A DNA stretch of 64,000 nucleotides, taken from assembly GCA_032622095.1 (NCBI GenBank), contig CP136064.1:44904989-44968988 (forward strand). Direction: 5' to 3'. This document shows, piece by piece, positions 1 to 10,657 of the stretch. The notes below the pieces were generated by a model, which was given only the letters and a program-made list of their open reading frames with translations, searched no databases and had not been told where the DNA came from. The translations under genes were made by a program, and so were the position numbers. Every line of letters begins with the position of its first letter. Within the stretch, counting starts at the first letter, position 1. Origin of the DNA: Siphonodentalium dalli (taxonomy: Eukaryota > Mollusca > Scaphopoda > Gadilida > Siphonodentaliidae).

Positions 1-1190
1 TACATGTAGTTTTAGTTTTGTTTGATTGTTCCTGTTTTGATTATAGTCAAGGACACCGACACTAACCGTAATGGTGTCTAAGGCAATAAAGTTAAACTGA
101 ATACATACAAGAAATGGAATACGAGAGGTCTAATTGGGATTGAGACAACAAAAGTTGATGGCTGTGAATATGTGACTGAAGTATGGTGTCTGATATGTGC
201 CAAATATGGAGATCGATTAAAACTTGGGAAATGATGCAATTGATACAGGGTTTTTCCCAGCGCTATTTCTGTCAATCTGTGTATGATAGGTGGTGCTATT
301 TTTCACCGCGTGCGAAATGTCATCTGCCAGAGTTACGTCCCATGTATCACATGTCTGCTGAACCGGGAAATGAAATGACTTCATTGCAAAGAGTAGTACT
401 TAGTACTGTATTAATTTAATTTGCCTGACCATCATCCATGCATGATGATGATCAAATTTAAAATGTGTTCATTTGATCGTGAGCAATGTCACGATTGGTG
501 GAAACTGCAAGTTCAAGGGTCATTCATATACCCCTGATGTATCATGTGCTTGATATACCCCTGATGTTTCGCACACTTTCTCTTAAACCCTGCTGTCAAT
601 GGTGACGGGGAACATGGTAAGTTGAAATTGATGTTTTAGCCAATCAGATTGCTAATTACAACCGGATGTAGGGATAAAAATATATGACAACATTGAAATA
701 TTAAAACCAATTTTGTTGACTATCAGGGACATATTATGTTCTTGGTCTGACCGTCCAATTGTCAGGACATCTGTCCATCTGTCCGTCCATTTGCTTTTGG
801 TTTCCAGATGATAACTTTAGAAAGTCTCAACTGAAGGGAATGACATTTGGTATGTGGGCAGGGTTTCCACCAGGCCGGCTGCGGGTCCGTCCCACGGACC
901 CATTCCCCCCGTCCGTCGTTGCATGAAATCCTTCTCATACACAAATAAATGACGTTATTAAAAACTTTTTCAGTCTTGTTTGTGTCAACAGGCTATATAT
1001 CTACACATATTTTCATTAATATTGACAAAATGAAATTGACACAGTCCATCTCCCGAAAAAACAATAAGAAAGAGCATGTCAAATAGCGACATTAGATACA
1101 GTGTAATACATGTCGCGGTAACATCAAAGAATGCCGGACTGTTGAGTGCGGATATTTTTGTGCACGGGATTCCATGGATGAAACTATTCA
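1..1190. other. Unassigned AT-rich sequence
   Basis: No convincing gene. Open frames are short and lack codon structure. A phrase near 790-815 (TTTCCAGATGATAACTTTAG) recurs almost unchanged near 1990-2010, each time after a run of short T- or C-rich words, which suggests fragments of one dispersed repeat family. I cannot name the family. Confidence 0.4.
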
Positions 1191-1197
1191 CGCTCGA

Positions 1198-1245
1198 AGA
1201 CCCCGTGCTATCGTACGATTACGACCCCGTGCTATCGTACGATTA
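1198..1245. repeat. 24-bp direct repeat, two copies
   Basis: The unit beginning GACCCCGTGCTATCGTACGA occurs twice in a row without change. On either side is a longer, more diverged direct repeat: GCACGGGATT followed by GTGGATGAAACTA-like sequence, near 1160-1185 and 1295-1320. Confidence 0.8.
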
Positions 1246-2389
1246 CATAATTGGATCAAAGAACACCCAATTGCTGAGTCGGGGATACTCTTATGCACGG
1301 GATTTTCGTGGATGAAACTACTCCATGTTGATAATTTATCTTATTGCTGTATTACCATTGTTTTTGAGCTACGAATTCCGGGTGAAAGATTTCGCTACCA
1401 TTCGTATTTCGCCGCTATAAATATCTCCTGCAGACAAACCCTGCAGTATGACGTCACCGCGCACAAATAGATTTACGATTGACAGAATATATAATCCTGT
1501 CAGTTTCATTTTCACTGATGCTACTTGAAATTCTAAGAAATACTTTATTCAATTCTCCTTGCTAGGTATTATTGGTCAATGCGTAGATGCTTTTTAGTGT
1601 TTAGATTCATTATATATACCTGTTGGAATCTTATTGTAAGTTATAAATTTGTAAACATTGTATTAAACTCGTAGCTCGTTCATTTATATAGTCTTCAATC
1701 AGACGGCAGTCTTACGTAAGTAATTAAATGACTAACTATTTGATACCATCAACAGAATTAATGCACCCACGGAAATGATCGACTTGCATAATATACGTAG
1801 CTTTGGATTGCTTTGTGGGACACTCAGGTGCAAGGAAATGGCTTCTTTTCAGTGTCAAATAACCAAATTTTATGTGGGTTAACTGGGTTTAATAGCACAA
1901 AATATAGGTCAAATTTGAATTCGGGTTCCACCCGCCAATTTTAACCAGTGTTATGGACATTTGGTTGGAATATGCATTCAATTTTCGTTTCCGGATGATA
2001 ACTTTAGTAACTCTGAATTAAATGAGTGTGTGAGTGAGTAAGTTTAATAATCTTTTCAACCAAAACTAGCATGGCATTAGAATATAAAATAGAGTGATTG
2101 TCACTTTATAGGTTACGATCATGTGCTGTCAAACTGCTCACTTGAATCAAATTTGATGAACTGAAGTGATGTGATTAATGAATTAGTTAACAGTAATTTT
2201 TCATAGAGAAATAATTTTACAGCTAAGTTAATAAAATGATTTATTCCCACAATTACAAGTCAAATTCTCACCGCTTCACAGGCTAAGCCGCCATGTTTGA
2301 TTGATTGAAAACTAGAAACACCACCGAAACGAAATGACATCATGGCACACATGCTTGCACGCAATATTATAATGTAAGGTATGCATTTG

Positions 2390-2570
2390 GGTTTTTCCGC
2401 CAAGGAAAGCCCTTCAACTGAACTATATGGATTAGATCTCCGGCCTTGTGTCAATCAGGAGGGATAAAATTTTATTGCCGTCCGACTCCGCTCACACCGT
2501 GCTCAGATTAGTCACGCATGAATACGCCCAAGTAAATCCCGCATTCTTCTAATTATCTAGTCAGTTTTTT
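2390..2570 (-). repeat. Dispersed repeat, relative of the 8985-9292 element
   Basis: Two blocks (about 2392-2428 and 2486-2565) are the reverse complement of blocks at 8985-9020 and 9144-9232. The order is kept, so this is a second copy of one element in opposite orientation. It lacks the inner inverted repeat seen in the other copy. Confidence 0.65.
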
Positions 2571-2780
2571 CTTCCTCCTCGAATCGACAGGACATGGTTA
2601 TCTAAGGGAGTATCTTTCTGAAAATTGCGAGTTTATCGACTCAATATTTATTGTTGATAACAAACTTGCAATTTATTTGTCGTCTGAACCCGCTTGTTAA
2701 TTAATATTTCTCACATCGGCACGGAAGTTTTTTCGCTTCGTTTGTATACGTAATTCGTTTCGTGTTTTCGTTTTCTCATC

Positions 2781-2884
2781 AAGTCGGTTCCTTCTAAAAA
2801 ATAGAAAGTCGGTTCCTTCTAAAAAATAGAAAGTCGGTTCCTTCTAAAAAATTGAAAGTCGGTTCCTTCTAAAAAATAGAAAGA
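2781..2884. repeat. 26-bp minisatellite, four units
   Basis: Four consecutive units start AAGTCGGTTCCTTCT and end in an A-rich stretch. They are nearly identical; the third differs by one base in its A-rich part. Confidence 0.9.
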
Positions 2885-3099
2885 AGGACATCTTGACGAT
2901 GACTAAAGACGCACATAGCTTACTTGTGGCGACACCAAATATTGTGCAACATATACGGTATGATAACTTCCGATTGAGGACGCACTGTGGTAAGGTATAC
3001 GAAGTCTCCTATTTTCGTGCTACACGTGTTTCAGTCGACTCGCTTCGCTTATTTAATACGTTCTGTTGCTATGTGAATAACGTATAATGTCAAATCATA

Positions 3100-4700
3100 C
3101 CTGCTATGTTAGTTCGCTGAAAGTTGTACAGGACAGCAATGTCTCCTTTGTAATAATTTACATGAATAAATCAGAAAGATAGTCCTTGTTATCAGATGAC
3201 AAATGACATTTCTTTTGACTGAGCGATCTGTACCATTGTTTTAACGATCAATACCTACGAATTTACGCCCGCCAGTATGTATGAACGTGGGGTCTTGTAT
3301 TAGACCCATGGCAAATGTAATAAAACATTACCGCTACTTCAAGGTATTTAGAAAATTCTGCCTTGTCTATCGCGATTACATATCCTTTAACTCATTGTAT
3401 CATCAGTACAATAGTTACTAACACTCAGTAGCAGGGAGATTATATTCGTTAACCCATATATAAACACACTTCAGATTGGTGTGTTGTCTGTTACTATAAA
3501 TATAGTGTTGATTCTTTACATCCATGTATTTACAGTATGGCTGTAACAGTCTGGGTTACTACGAGTCAGGCGATTGGTTTGATTGGGGCCTAGGGCAACC
3601 TGATATACTTGACGACAATCAATTTTCATTAAAAAGTTTATCAATTGAAATATCGATCAACGACTGCAAAGAAGTGAAAACGTAGTAACCTGACACTCCA
3701 GCTACAATTGGCTCAAACACTAGCCTACTTGTGGCAAGTAACCATATCCAATGGGACCTTGGTAAACAAGGGAAAGCCTTCAATACGGCGCACCTTGTTC
3801 ATAAGGGGCATGGTCAGGGTGTTGCAACGATTTATCGGCTTGCCAGCATCTCACTGAATTTCAATTAAATCGATGTTTCTCCTTATTATCATCCGCCAGA
3901 TGATTTAAGATTTACGCCGTCCACAGGTTAGTAAGGCCAACAAAAAAAAAAACCTGTGTTTCCGGTGACCCGCCCGCCCCTATTTGGGACCTCCCGACGG
4001 TTTTCATTTTATTCATTTTGCAAAATTAGTTCGCATCCGGTTTTATTTTCGTGCCAACTGGAAAAATTCCATGCACAAATATGCAAAATCATCTTCAATT
4101 TTCTATTAGTTGCAGTCATTAATTTAATTCAATGAGTCATTAGCATAATTAAGTTAATTAACTGTGTAAGGCATGCTCAGAAAATATCAAACATCCAAAA
4201 ATGGGAATTCATCGCAAAACAACGGACTACCTCGAAAATAGGGAACATGAAGCAAGAATAAACGATGTCTTTTAGGCTTATGGTTCATGATTGAGCCTAT
4301 ATACGTTTAACTCAATTTAATATGTGCATGGGTATTGGTTAATAGAATTTAAATGAGTTTGGACATAGATTTTCTCAACATTCTGAAGTTAAATTTGAGT
4401 TCTGTTGTTGTGATACGCAGACATTAAAAGGTGTAACACTAGTATGGATGCAAACATTGAACATTAGTGGTAGGGTGGTGATTTTTTAAGCAGGTTGAAT
4501 ATTGTTCACATACAGGGAACTCATGCTTTCACACAGCATGCTATTATGGCATAGCCACTGCAATGGAGTGAACAAACTGAACTCTAAATACTCACTTATA
4601 TCTTGATCAAACATATATTTAGGACTATTAATTTGAATATAATAGTTTTAACTACTAGCTACATGACATAACATCCTTCCTGGCTAATAATATTTAACAC
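3100..4700. other. Unassigned AT-rich sequence
   Basis: No gene, RNA gene or clear repeat structure recognised. There is a short A-run near 3943. Coding potential appears absent on both strands. Confidence 0.4.
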
Positions 4701-4712
4701 AGTTGTTTTTAA

Positions 4713-4813
4713 ATGGACATGGCTCATTCAAGCTTCCAAATTTTGTCTTAAACGGACATGGTTCATTCAAGCTTCCGAATGACATGGCTCATTCGAGCTT
4801 CCAAATTTTGTCT
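4713..4813. repeat. Three imperfect ~30-45 bp repeats
   Basis: Three units share GACATGGCTCATTCAAGCTT with one or two substitutions. Two of them continue into AAATTTTGTCT. Confidence 0.75.
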
Positions 4814-4814
4814 A

Positions 4815-5900
4815 AGTAATTTTGGAAGGAAGTATATAAGATAGATTGACAAATAAACGAAATATCAACATACTTGTAATGGCTACATATGCTATATAGT
4901 ATATTTAATGGCTACATAAAAACACTGTCCATGGCCATGCATAGCCTTTTTCCAGCTGTTTTAAATTTTAAAAGTGAAACAACACTCATTATTTCTACCA
5001 TATCAGGAATAGACTAGCACGGAATGCTCTATTCTGTTCAATGTCTTGCACATGACTGTTTGTTTGGGACCCAAACACCGTGTTTAAAGTTGTATTTCTT
5101 TAAATTCTTATGACTTCAATATAAATGTAGATAAAGTATTTATCGACCTATTTCGATACTGGGTAAAATTCAAAAGCATATACTATTAAGTCTATTTTGG
5201 AGCTCAAACTACCATGTGGCTTTAAGATCACCACTACCGTATGCAGTACATAGATGTATGTGAAGTTCTTTCCTTGCATTCTGAAGCTTATTCATGGCAA
5301 ATATTGATCTCTGTTGTAAACGTCATGTTTTTCCATGTTTTATTCAATAAAACAATAAATTACACTATATTCTAATAGAATCTACTTAGTTTTATTATTT
5401 TATAGTCAATTACAAACAAGGAGAAGTAGGCTTGGGGGTCGCATTCATATTTATTTTGAGCATAGTCGAAAATAAAATGAAAAAATAAAATAAAATGAAA
5501 AGCCACCCCCCCCCCTCCCCGCCCCTATTTTTTTCTTGCATGTCACCAGAAACACAGATATATATATTTTTTGGCCTAATTAAAATTGTAAATCTTTGTG
5601 ATGTAACGACTGTGATCAGAAGATGTCACCAACTTGAAACATCTGACCTCTTATCCTCAGACATTAGTGTTTGTCGATACATTCAAATTTTCGGTCCCAT
5701 TGACATATTATGGTTTAAGTACCTCAATGCCATATTACCGTAGAACCTAATATGCATCGGAATTGATGAACTTGCAACATGTATTGCACGCCGTAATAGC
5801 TCCATACATTGTACATGGCAATAATATTGTATCAGGGCCTCATGTATGCTGTCAGAACTGACTATGCTTACATATGGTGAACAGTTTTCACCCCAATACT
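4815..5900. other. Unassigned AT-rich sequence
   Basis: No gene or repeat structure recognised. A C-rich patch lies near 5505-5525 inside A/T-rich DNA. Confidence 0.4.
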
Positions 5901-5959
5901 GACATACTTTGTGGTTTTCATCAGTGAATAAACAGCGAAATAGAAAGCATAAATATTAT

Positions 5960-6385
5960 CACATGCTCCAGAATCACTGCCAATTAATAGTCTTTCCAAT
6001 AGAGTCCATCACTTGGCTCATTAACTTCTATTTACACATTTATCGAAACGATAATCTGCCAAATAGCTTTCACTCATGTATGCAGCGCAGTTATATGCAA
6101 CACATTTATATTGCGCATGGCCACTGCCCTTATGATTTCCATAAAAGAGTCCAAACCATGACTCTTTTCCTTCTATTGCCACATATCCAAATGATTATCT
6201 GGCGAATATCAGAAAGGACTGCATTTGTATTGTCACATGTCTAAAGTGCGATTACATGCACAGCGTTTATATTGCGCACATTCACTGCCAATATATTTCC
6301 AAAGAGGCCAAGACATGGCTCTTCTCCTTCTATTGTCACATATCCAATGATTATCGGGCAAATAGATTTGATACAAGCATAACGA
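5960..6385. repeat. Diverged tandem array, ~146-169 bp units
   Basis: Three units each run from CACTGCC through a purine-rich middle to TTCTATT, then CACATATCCAA and GATTATC (starts near 5976, 6122 and 6291). The divergence indicates an old array. The long frames across it are by-products of the periodicity, not genes. Confidence 0.7.
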
Positions 6386-6808
6386 AAATGAAGGCATTTG
6401 TATCGTCACGTACGCTGTCAGCGCACTTTCCTAACGGAAACCGCCTAGTTCTTGCACATGTGCATTCGGAACTCATCGTCCTCATAAACGAGAAAAGACA
6501 GTATCTTACCTGTAATTCAATAAACTTATAGCAGGTAAGATCATGTGGTCAGGGGTATAAAGTAATTTTTATACTAACCTTACTTTCCGTTCAATAACCA
6601 ACAGACTGTATTGTATATTAACCTTACTTTGTTATAACTAACAGCATGTCTTGCAGTCGAACGTGATTCGAATTTGATGGCCACACACCGTGCAGGTTGC
6701 TCAATCTCGGGTGTATTACTTGTCATAGTTCGGGTGAGGGCATTTTAGTCAATGATTACGAACTTTGAAAAACCGTACCAGTCTTTACCTTGGGCAGGAC
6801 CAGTTCTG

Positions 6809-6831
6809 CCCCCCCCCCCCCCCCCCCCCCC
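6809..6831. repeat. Poly-C tract inside short inverted repeat
   Basis: About 23 consecutive C are flanked by GCAGGACC on the left and GGTCCTGC on the right. The flanks can pair and leave the C-run in the loop. Confidence 0.85.
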
Positions 6832-7064
6832 GGTCCTGCTACGGCAGTCTGAACCAGTGGTAGGCGGGTGCTGCAACTGTTGATTCGGGAAACCAATCTT
6901 CAAGGGCGATTGCCCCGGCATCTTACTCTCAGGTGCCTAATGGTAGTGTCAGTACGATTATTAAATTTCGAGAAAACACATTGATACACTATTATTCCAC
7001 ATAGAGTGAAATTTCCATCAGTATTGTTGATTTCGGCCTGGATTCCTGACAAGAAGATCTGCTT

Positions 7065-7322
7065 TTAGGACATCACGATTATTGGGCACCTGGGAGTAGC
7101 CTTTGACGGCTGTTCTGGGTGGGGAAGACTCGTTGTCACGTGACGCTCTTGCTCATAGACATAGCGCACCAGCCAAATGGCCTTCTGACTCTTCCCCACA
7201 TTGCAGTGGCCCACATCTACACAAGAGTGGGTCCAGTCGATCCCCTGAAATCGTAATCCTTCGGGATACATCCGGGCCTGCTCCTCCGCCGTCATGTGAT
7301 CATAGTGGTATGTCATCGACAT
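7065..7322 (-). pseudogene. Coding-like segment 1 (unrecognised family)
   Basis: A minus-strand frame of about 85 codons ends in a stop. Its middle contains FQGIDWT, SC-DVGHC, VGKSQKA and WLV. The same string, with substitutions, recurs in two further segments at 7845-8040 and 8045-8220, and the similarity is best in this frame on this strand, which favours a former coding origin. I do not recognise the family. No start, splice sites or neighbouring exons can be shown. The spaced Cys and His residues could be structural. It is probably a decayed exon or a fragment of a mobile-element gene. Confidence 0.4.
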
Positions 7323-7700
7323 TTATTCCAGTTTGGTCAGGACCACCTGCATTTGGGGGATTCCATGGAAGGGGCTTCCTCTGGTCACATGGCTCATCAG
7401 AACTTATTCCCTCTGGCCTTGGGGGCGCAGCATATTCTACATGGGCCATTGATGATGCCCCAGAATTTGAGGGGGTGACCTTGGACAGGGCATAGCTCCT
7501 TATCCCAAATGCAAGAGCATTTGTCTTGTGTCGAACCATTCAGAGTAGGCCTCTGCCACAGTCTGGTATCCCAACTTGATGCAGCCAATTCTGTTGGCTG
7601 GCGTCGATCCTGACATGCTTCTCTGCATCACGTGGCGTCGGCAGGTTTGACGACGATGAGCAAGAATCGCGGGTCGACAGTGGGTCACCAGGCACACTGT
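7323..7700 (-). other. Stretch with overlapping minus-strand frames, uncertain
   Basis: Several minus-strand frames of 60-80 codons overlap here, including one with LGYQTVAEAYSEWFDTRQ. None extends convincingly or joins segment 1 without a frame shift. It may be further decayed coding sequence of the same unknown origin, or chance. The base composition is richer in G+C than the neighbours. Confidence 0.25.
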
Positions 7701-7844
7701 CGGACGAGGATTCTTTACTTTCCTCTGGTAAGTGATTTTGTATAGGATGAGGACACAGGTTTATCTCTTATATTGCTTCATTTAATTAAACAATTTGCGA
7801 TAAAGTACCAGTATTTACCTCAGTCAGGAAAGCTCTAGCACTAT

Positions 7845-8040
7845 AGCCTTTGGAGGATGTTCTGGGTGACGAAGACTTGTTGTTGCGTGCCTCCAAGAGC
7901 TGCACCAGCCAACCAGCCTTCTGCCTCTTCCCCACGGTGCAGTGGCCCACATCTCCACAAGATGGGGTCCAGTCGATCCCCTGGAATCATACACCTTCGG
8001 GATACCTCCTGGCCACTCCTCCACCGGTAGAAAAGAAAGG
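7845..8040 (-). pseudogene. Coding-like segment 2, with nonsense change
   Basis: This is a second copy of the segment seen at 7065-7322 and is closest to the adjacent copy at 8045-8220. In the frame shared with its relatives it reads ARRYPEGV, then a TGA stop, then FQGIDWTPSCGDVGHCTVGK. The sister copy has CGA (Arg) at the stop position, so a single C-to-T change at a CpG explains it. Beyond the stop the frame stays open to the end of the unit. This argues for a former coding sequence that has decayed. Confidence 0.5.
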
Positions 8041-8044
8041 CTGA

Positions 8045-8220
8045 ATGTTCTGGGTGGGGAAGACTTGTTGTTGCGTGCCTCCAAGAGCTGCACCAGCCAA
8101 CCAGCCTTCTGACTCTTCCCCACGGTGCAGTGGCCCACATCTCCACAAGATGGGGTCCAGTCAATCCCCTGGAATCGTACACCTTCGGGGTACCTCCAGG
8201 CCACTCCTTCACCGGTCATT
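8045..8220 (-). pseudogene. Coding-like segment 3
   Basis: The third copy has the shared frame open from the Met at about 8219: EGVRFQGIDWT, then PSCGDVGHCTVGKSQKAGWL. Segments 2 and 3 are a direct tandem duplication with a ~195 bp step; segment 1 lies 0.75 kb away and is more diverged. No intron signals or flanking exons were recognised. The function is unknown. Confidence 0.45.
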
Positions 8221-8984
8221 TTGCAACTTTGATCATTCTGCTAAATTTGATCATTTTGAAATGGACCCGAAACTTGTCATGTGCGCCATCATAGATGACT
8301 GATGCTTCTATGCCTGTTCATCAAGTCCTCAGTGGTGTTCTCTAATCTCCTATATACTGGTATGCAATGATACCCTGGATCATGATGGCGTTCCCTGCTC
8401 TCTACATTATACGAGGCTGGAGTAAGGATTTGTGGCATGATATAATGAAACATACCTCGCTATGATATCTGCAGCATATCATTTTTATATCTGGTTTGTG
8501 TATCACAGGGAGCAAATTATTTTTGAAATTTTGATTAGCAAATAATCTCACATTGACATGATTAGATAGCATTTTTATAACATCATATCAAAATTTCTCG
8601 CTATTACCGGTATCCACATTTCAGTTCATAATGTGAACTGTCGAGAGAGCAAAGAAGATGACAAAGAGAATAGGATGAAGCGACGGAAGAAGTGAAGGAA
8701 AAGAAGTCTCTTCAAAAGTTATAGTTGATCGGTTGTCTCGCTAGCATGAATTATATGGCACTACCTGGGATGTTTCTTCCAACAACAAGGTGGGGGGGAG
8801 TTCTACGTTTGAGCAATGTCTGAATCTGAACTGTGAGCTCTTTCATGTAACATAATCATATCCGATTCATGACTAAATTACATTTACATGAAATCTGTTT
8901 CAGAAGAGTACATTCCCATCGAATTTGGATATTAATTAACTTTATTGCTCGTGCCTTCTCCTGGGCTTGCATTCTAATCCATAT
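8221..8984. other. Unassigned sequence
   Basis: No gene or repeat recognised. A purine-rich patch lies near 8645-8705. Confidence 0.35.
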
Positions 8985-9292
8985 AGTTCAGTTGAAGGGC
9001 TTTCCTTGGCGGAAAAATATAATTTTTAAAATTAAAATTAGTTTTTCCTTAAGGGAAGCCCGAAACTGAACTATCATAGATCCTCCCATGGTGGTGCCAT
9101 TCCCAACCCCGCGACTCACAAATCTCATGATTAAGTCGGAAATAAAAAACTGACTAGATAATTAGAAGAATGCAGGATTTACTTGGGCGTATTCATGAGC
9201 ACGGGGTGAGCGGAGTCGGACAGCAATAAAAAGTTCAGTTTCGGGCTTCCCTTAAGGAAAAACTAATTTTAATTTTAAAAATTATATTTATG
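8985..9292. mobile_element. Dispersed element with ~60 bp inverted repeat
   Basis: Sequence at about 9012-9074 (through AGTTTTTCCTTAAGGGAAGC) returns as its reverse complement at about 9231-9292. The ~155 bp between the arms and the left shoulder match the repeat at 2390-2570. A foldback-type non-autonomous element is the simplest reading; no target duplication was identified. Confidence 0.6.
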
Positions 9293-9796
9293 TTGCGTTG
9301 AAAATAGAATCTCTCCGTTAAGTTGAGTGATACAACATAATGGACGCATCATAGGCAGGTAAATGCTTTAGTGGTCTATACATGTATTCCAATATAATTA
9401 CAACTACTTTCGCTTTCACTTAAATGCGTGCATTTGATTGGTCAAGGCCCTTAGATACACTTGGTAGCGACAATATCTATCAGCCGAGGGAAGTGTTGTT
9501 TCCCGCATCACTGGGTGTAGTGATACTTTAAAAAGTTCGCAAACAAAGTCGAATATCCATGGGGCGAATTTACCCGGAATTTTATTTAGTCCACCAATCA
9601 AATAACTTCCGTTTCTAGTGGTAACCAAGATGCCAACTCTCAGCGAAAAATGATCGCCGATTAAACAGCAAAATAGTACATTAATTTAGTTGGGGATAAA
9701 GGAATGTATTACATAACTATTTCACAATTAGTATTAGCATTTATCCAGCTTCGTGCCAATACTAATATGACATGGCAGTGGTCATGAGAGCATAAA

Positions 9797-9862
9797 ATAG
9801 AAGTGTCGGATGCCGAACTACATACTTGGTATAATTTCGCTATTCGGCATCCGACACTTCTA
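9797..9862. repeat. 20-bp perfect hairpin
   Basis: TAGAAGTGTCGGATGCCGAA at 9797 is followed after about 26 bases by its exact reverse complement ending near 9862. It is possibly a remnant foldback element. Confidence 0.8.
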
Positions 9863-10657
9863 TACGCCGACAGATGCATTGAAAACGACGTTGATTGCAT
9901 ATATCAACACAATTAGCCAACAGATAAGGCAACAGATTTGTCCTAACACTCTTTAACAGTAAACTTAAACTTTTATACCAACAGGATGGGTTATATGAAT
10001 GTATCCTATGTGCGTGCTGTAGCACTGCATGTCCAAGTTACTGGTGGAGCTCTGATCGATATCTCGGACCAGCGGTGCTCATGCAGGCTTACAGGTTAGT
10101 TCACTAGTTAATTTTCTACCCTATACTATTATTCTGCCCTATTTTTTCGTTAAAACATTCGCATTAAGGCCATGCAAAGTTAACTTCCCTTTACTCAGGC
10201 CCTGTGGGCATGGTTGCGAAACCCTATGCCTGCGCTACCTTTTTATTATCGTTCAATCTTTGGGCCCTGCGAATCGGGCATTTTCATTTCAAATAGAATC
10301 TCGAATTGAATCAGCCAAATGATTCCAAATCGCATCAAATCTCGAATCGAATCATTGCATCAGGGATAATAATAGTGAAGATGAAGATAATATTCAGAGG
10401 CCATACCAATATCAATTTGCTCATAACAACGATAAATGGTCGTCAGTATACAATGTAAATATTATCTTTAAATGAATCAAATGCATGTCTAACAAATTAA
10501 GTGTGGATTCTTTGTGGCCGTCTCTGTTATACAATAATGGAACAGTTCAGAAGCCGTATTGAAGCAAGAAAGCAATCGGGTTCACAAGTTTGACATATAT
10601 ATGAAATTGTGTCAGATCAGTTGCAAGGTGGTCTATAGTATACAGCTATGCTCTCAG

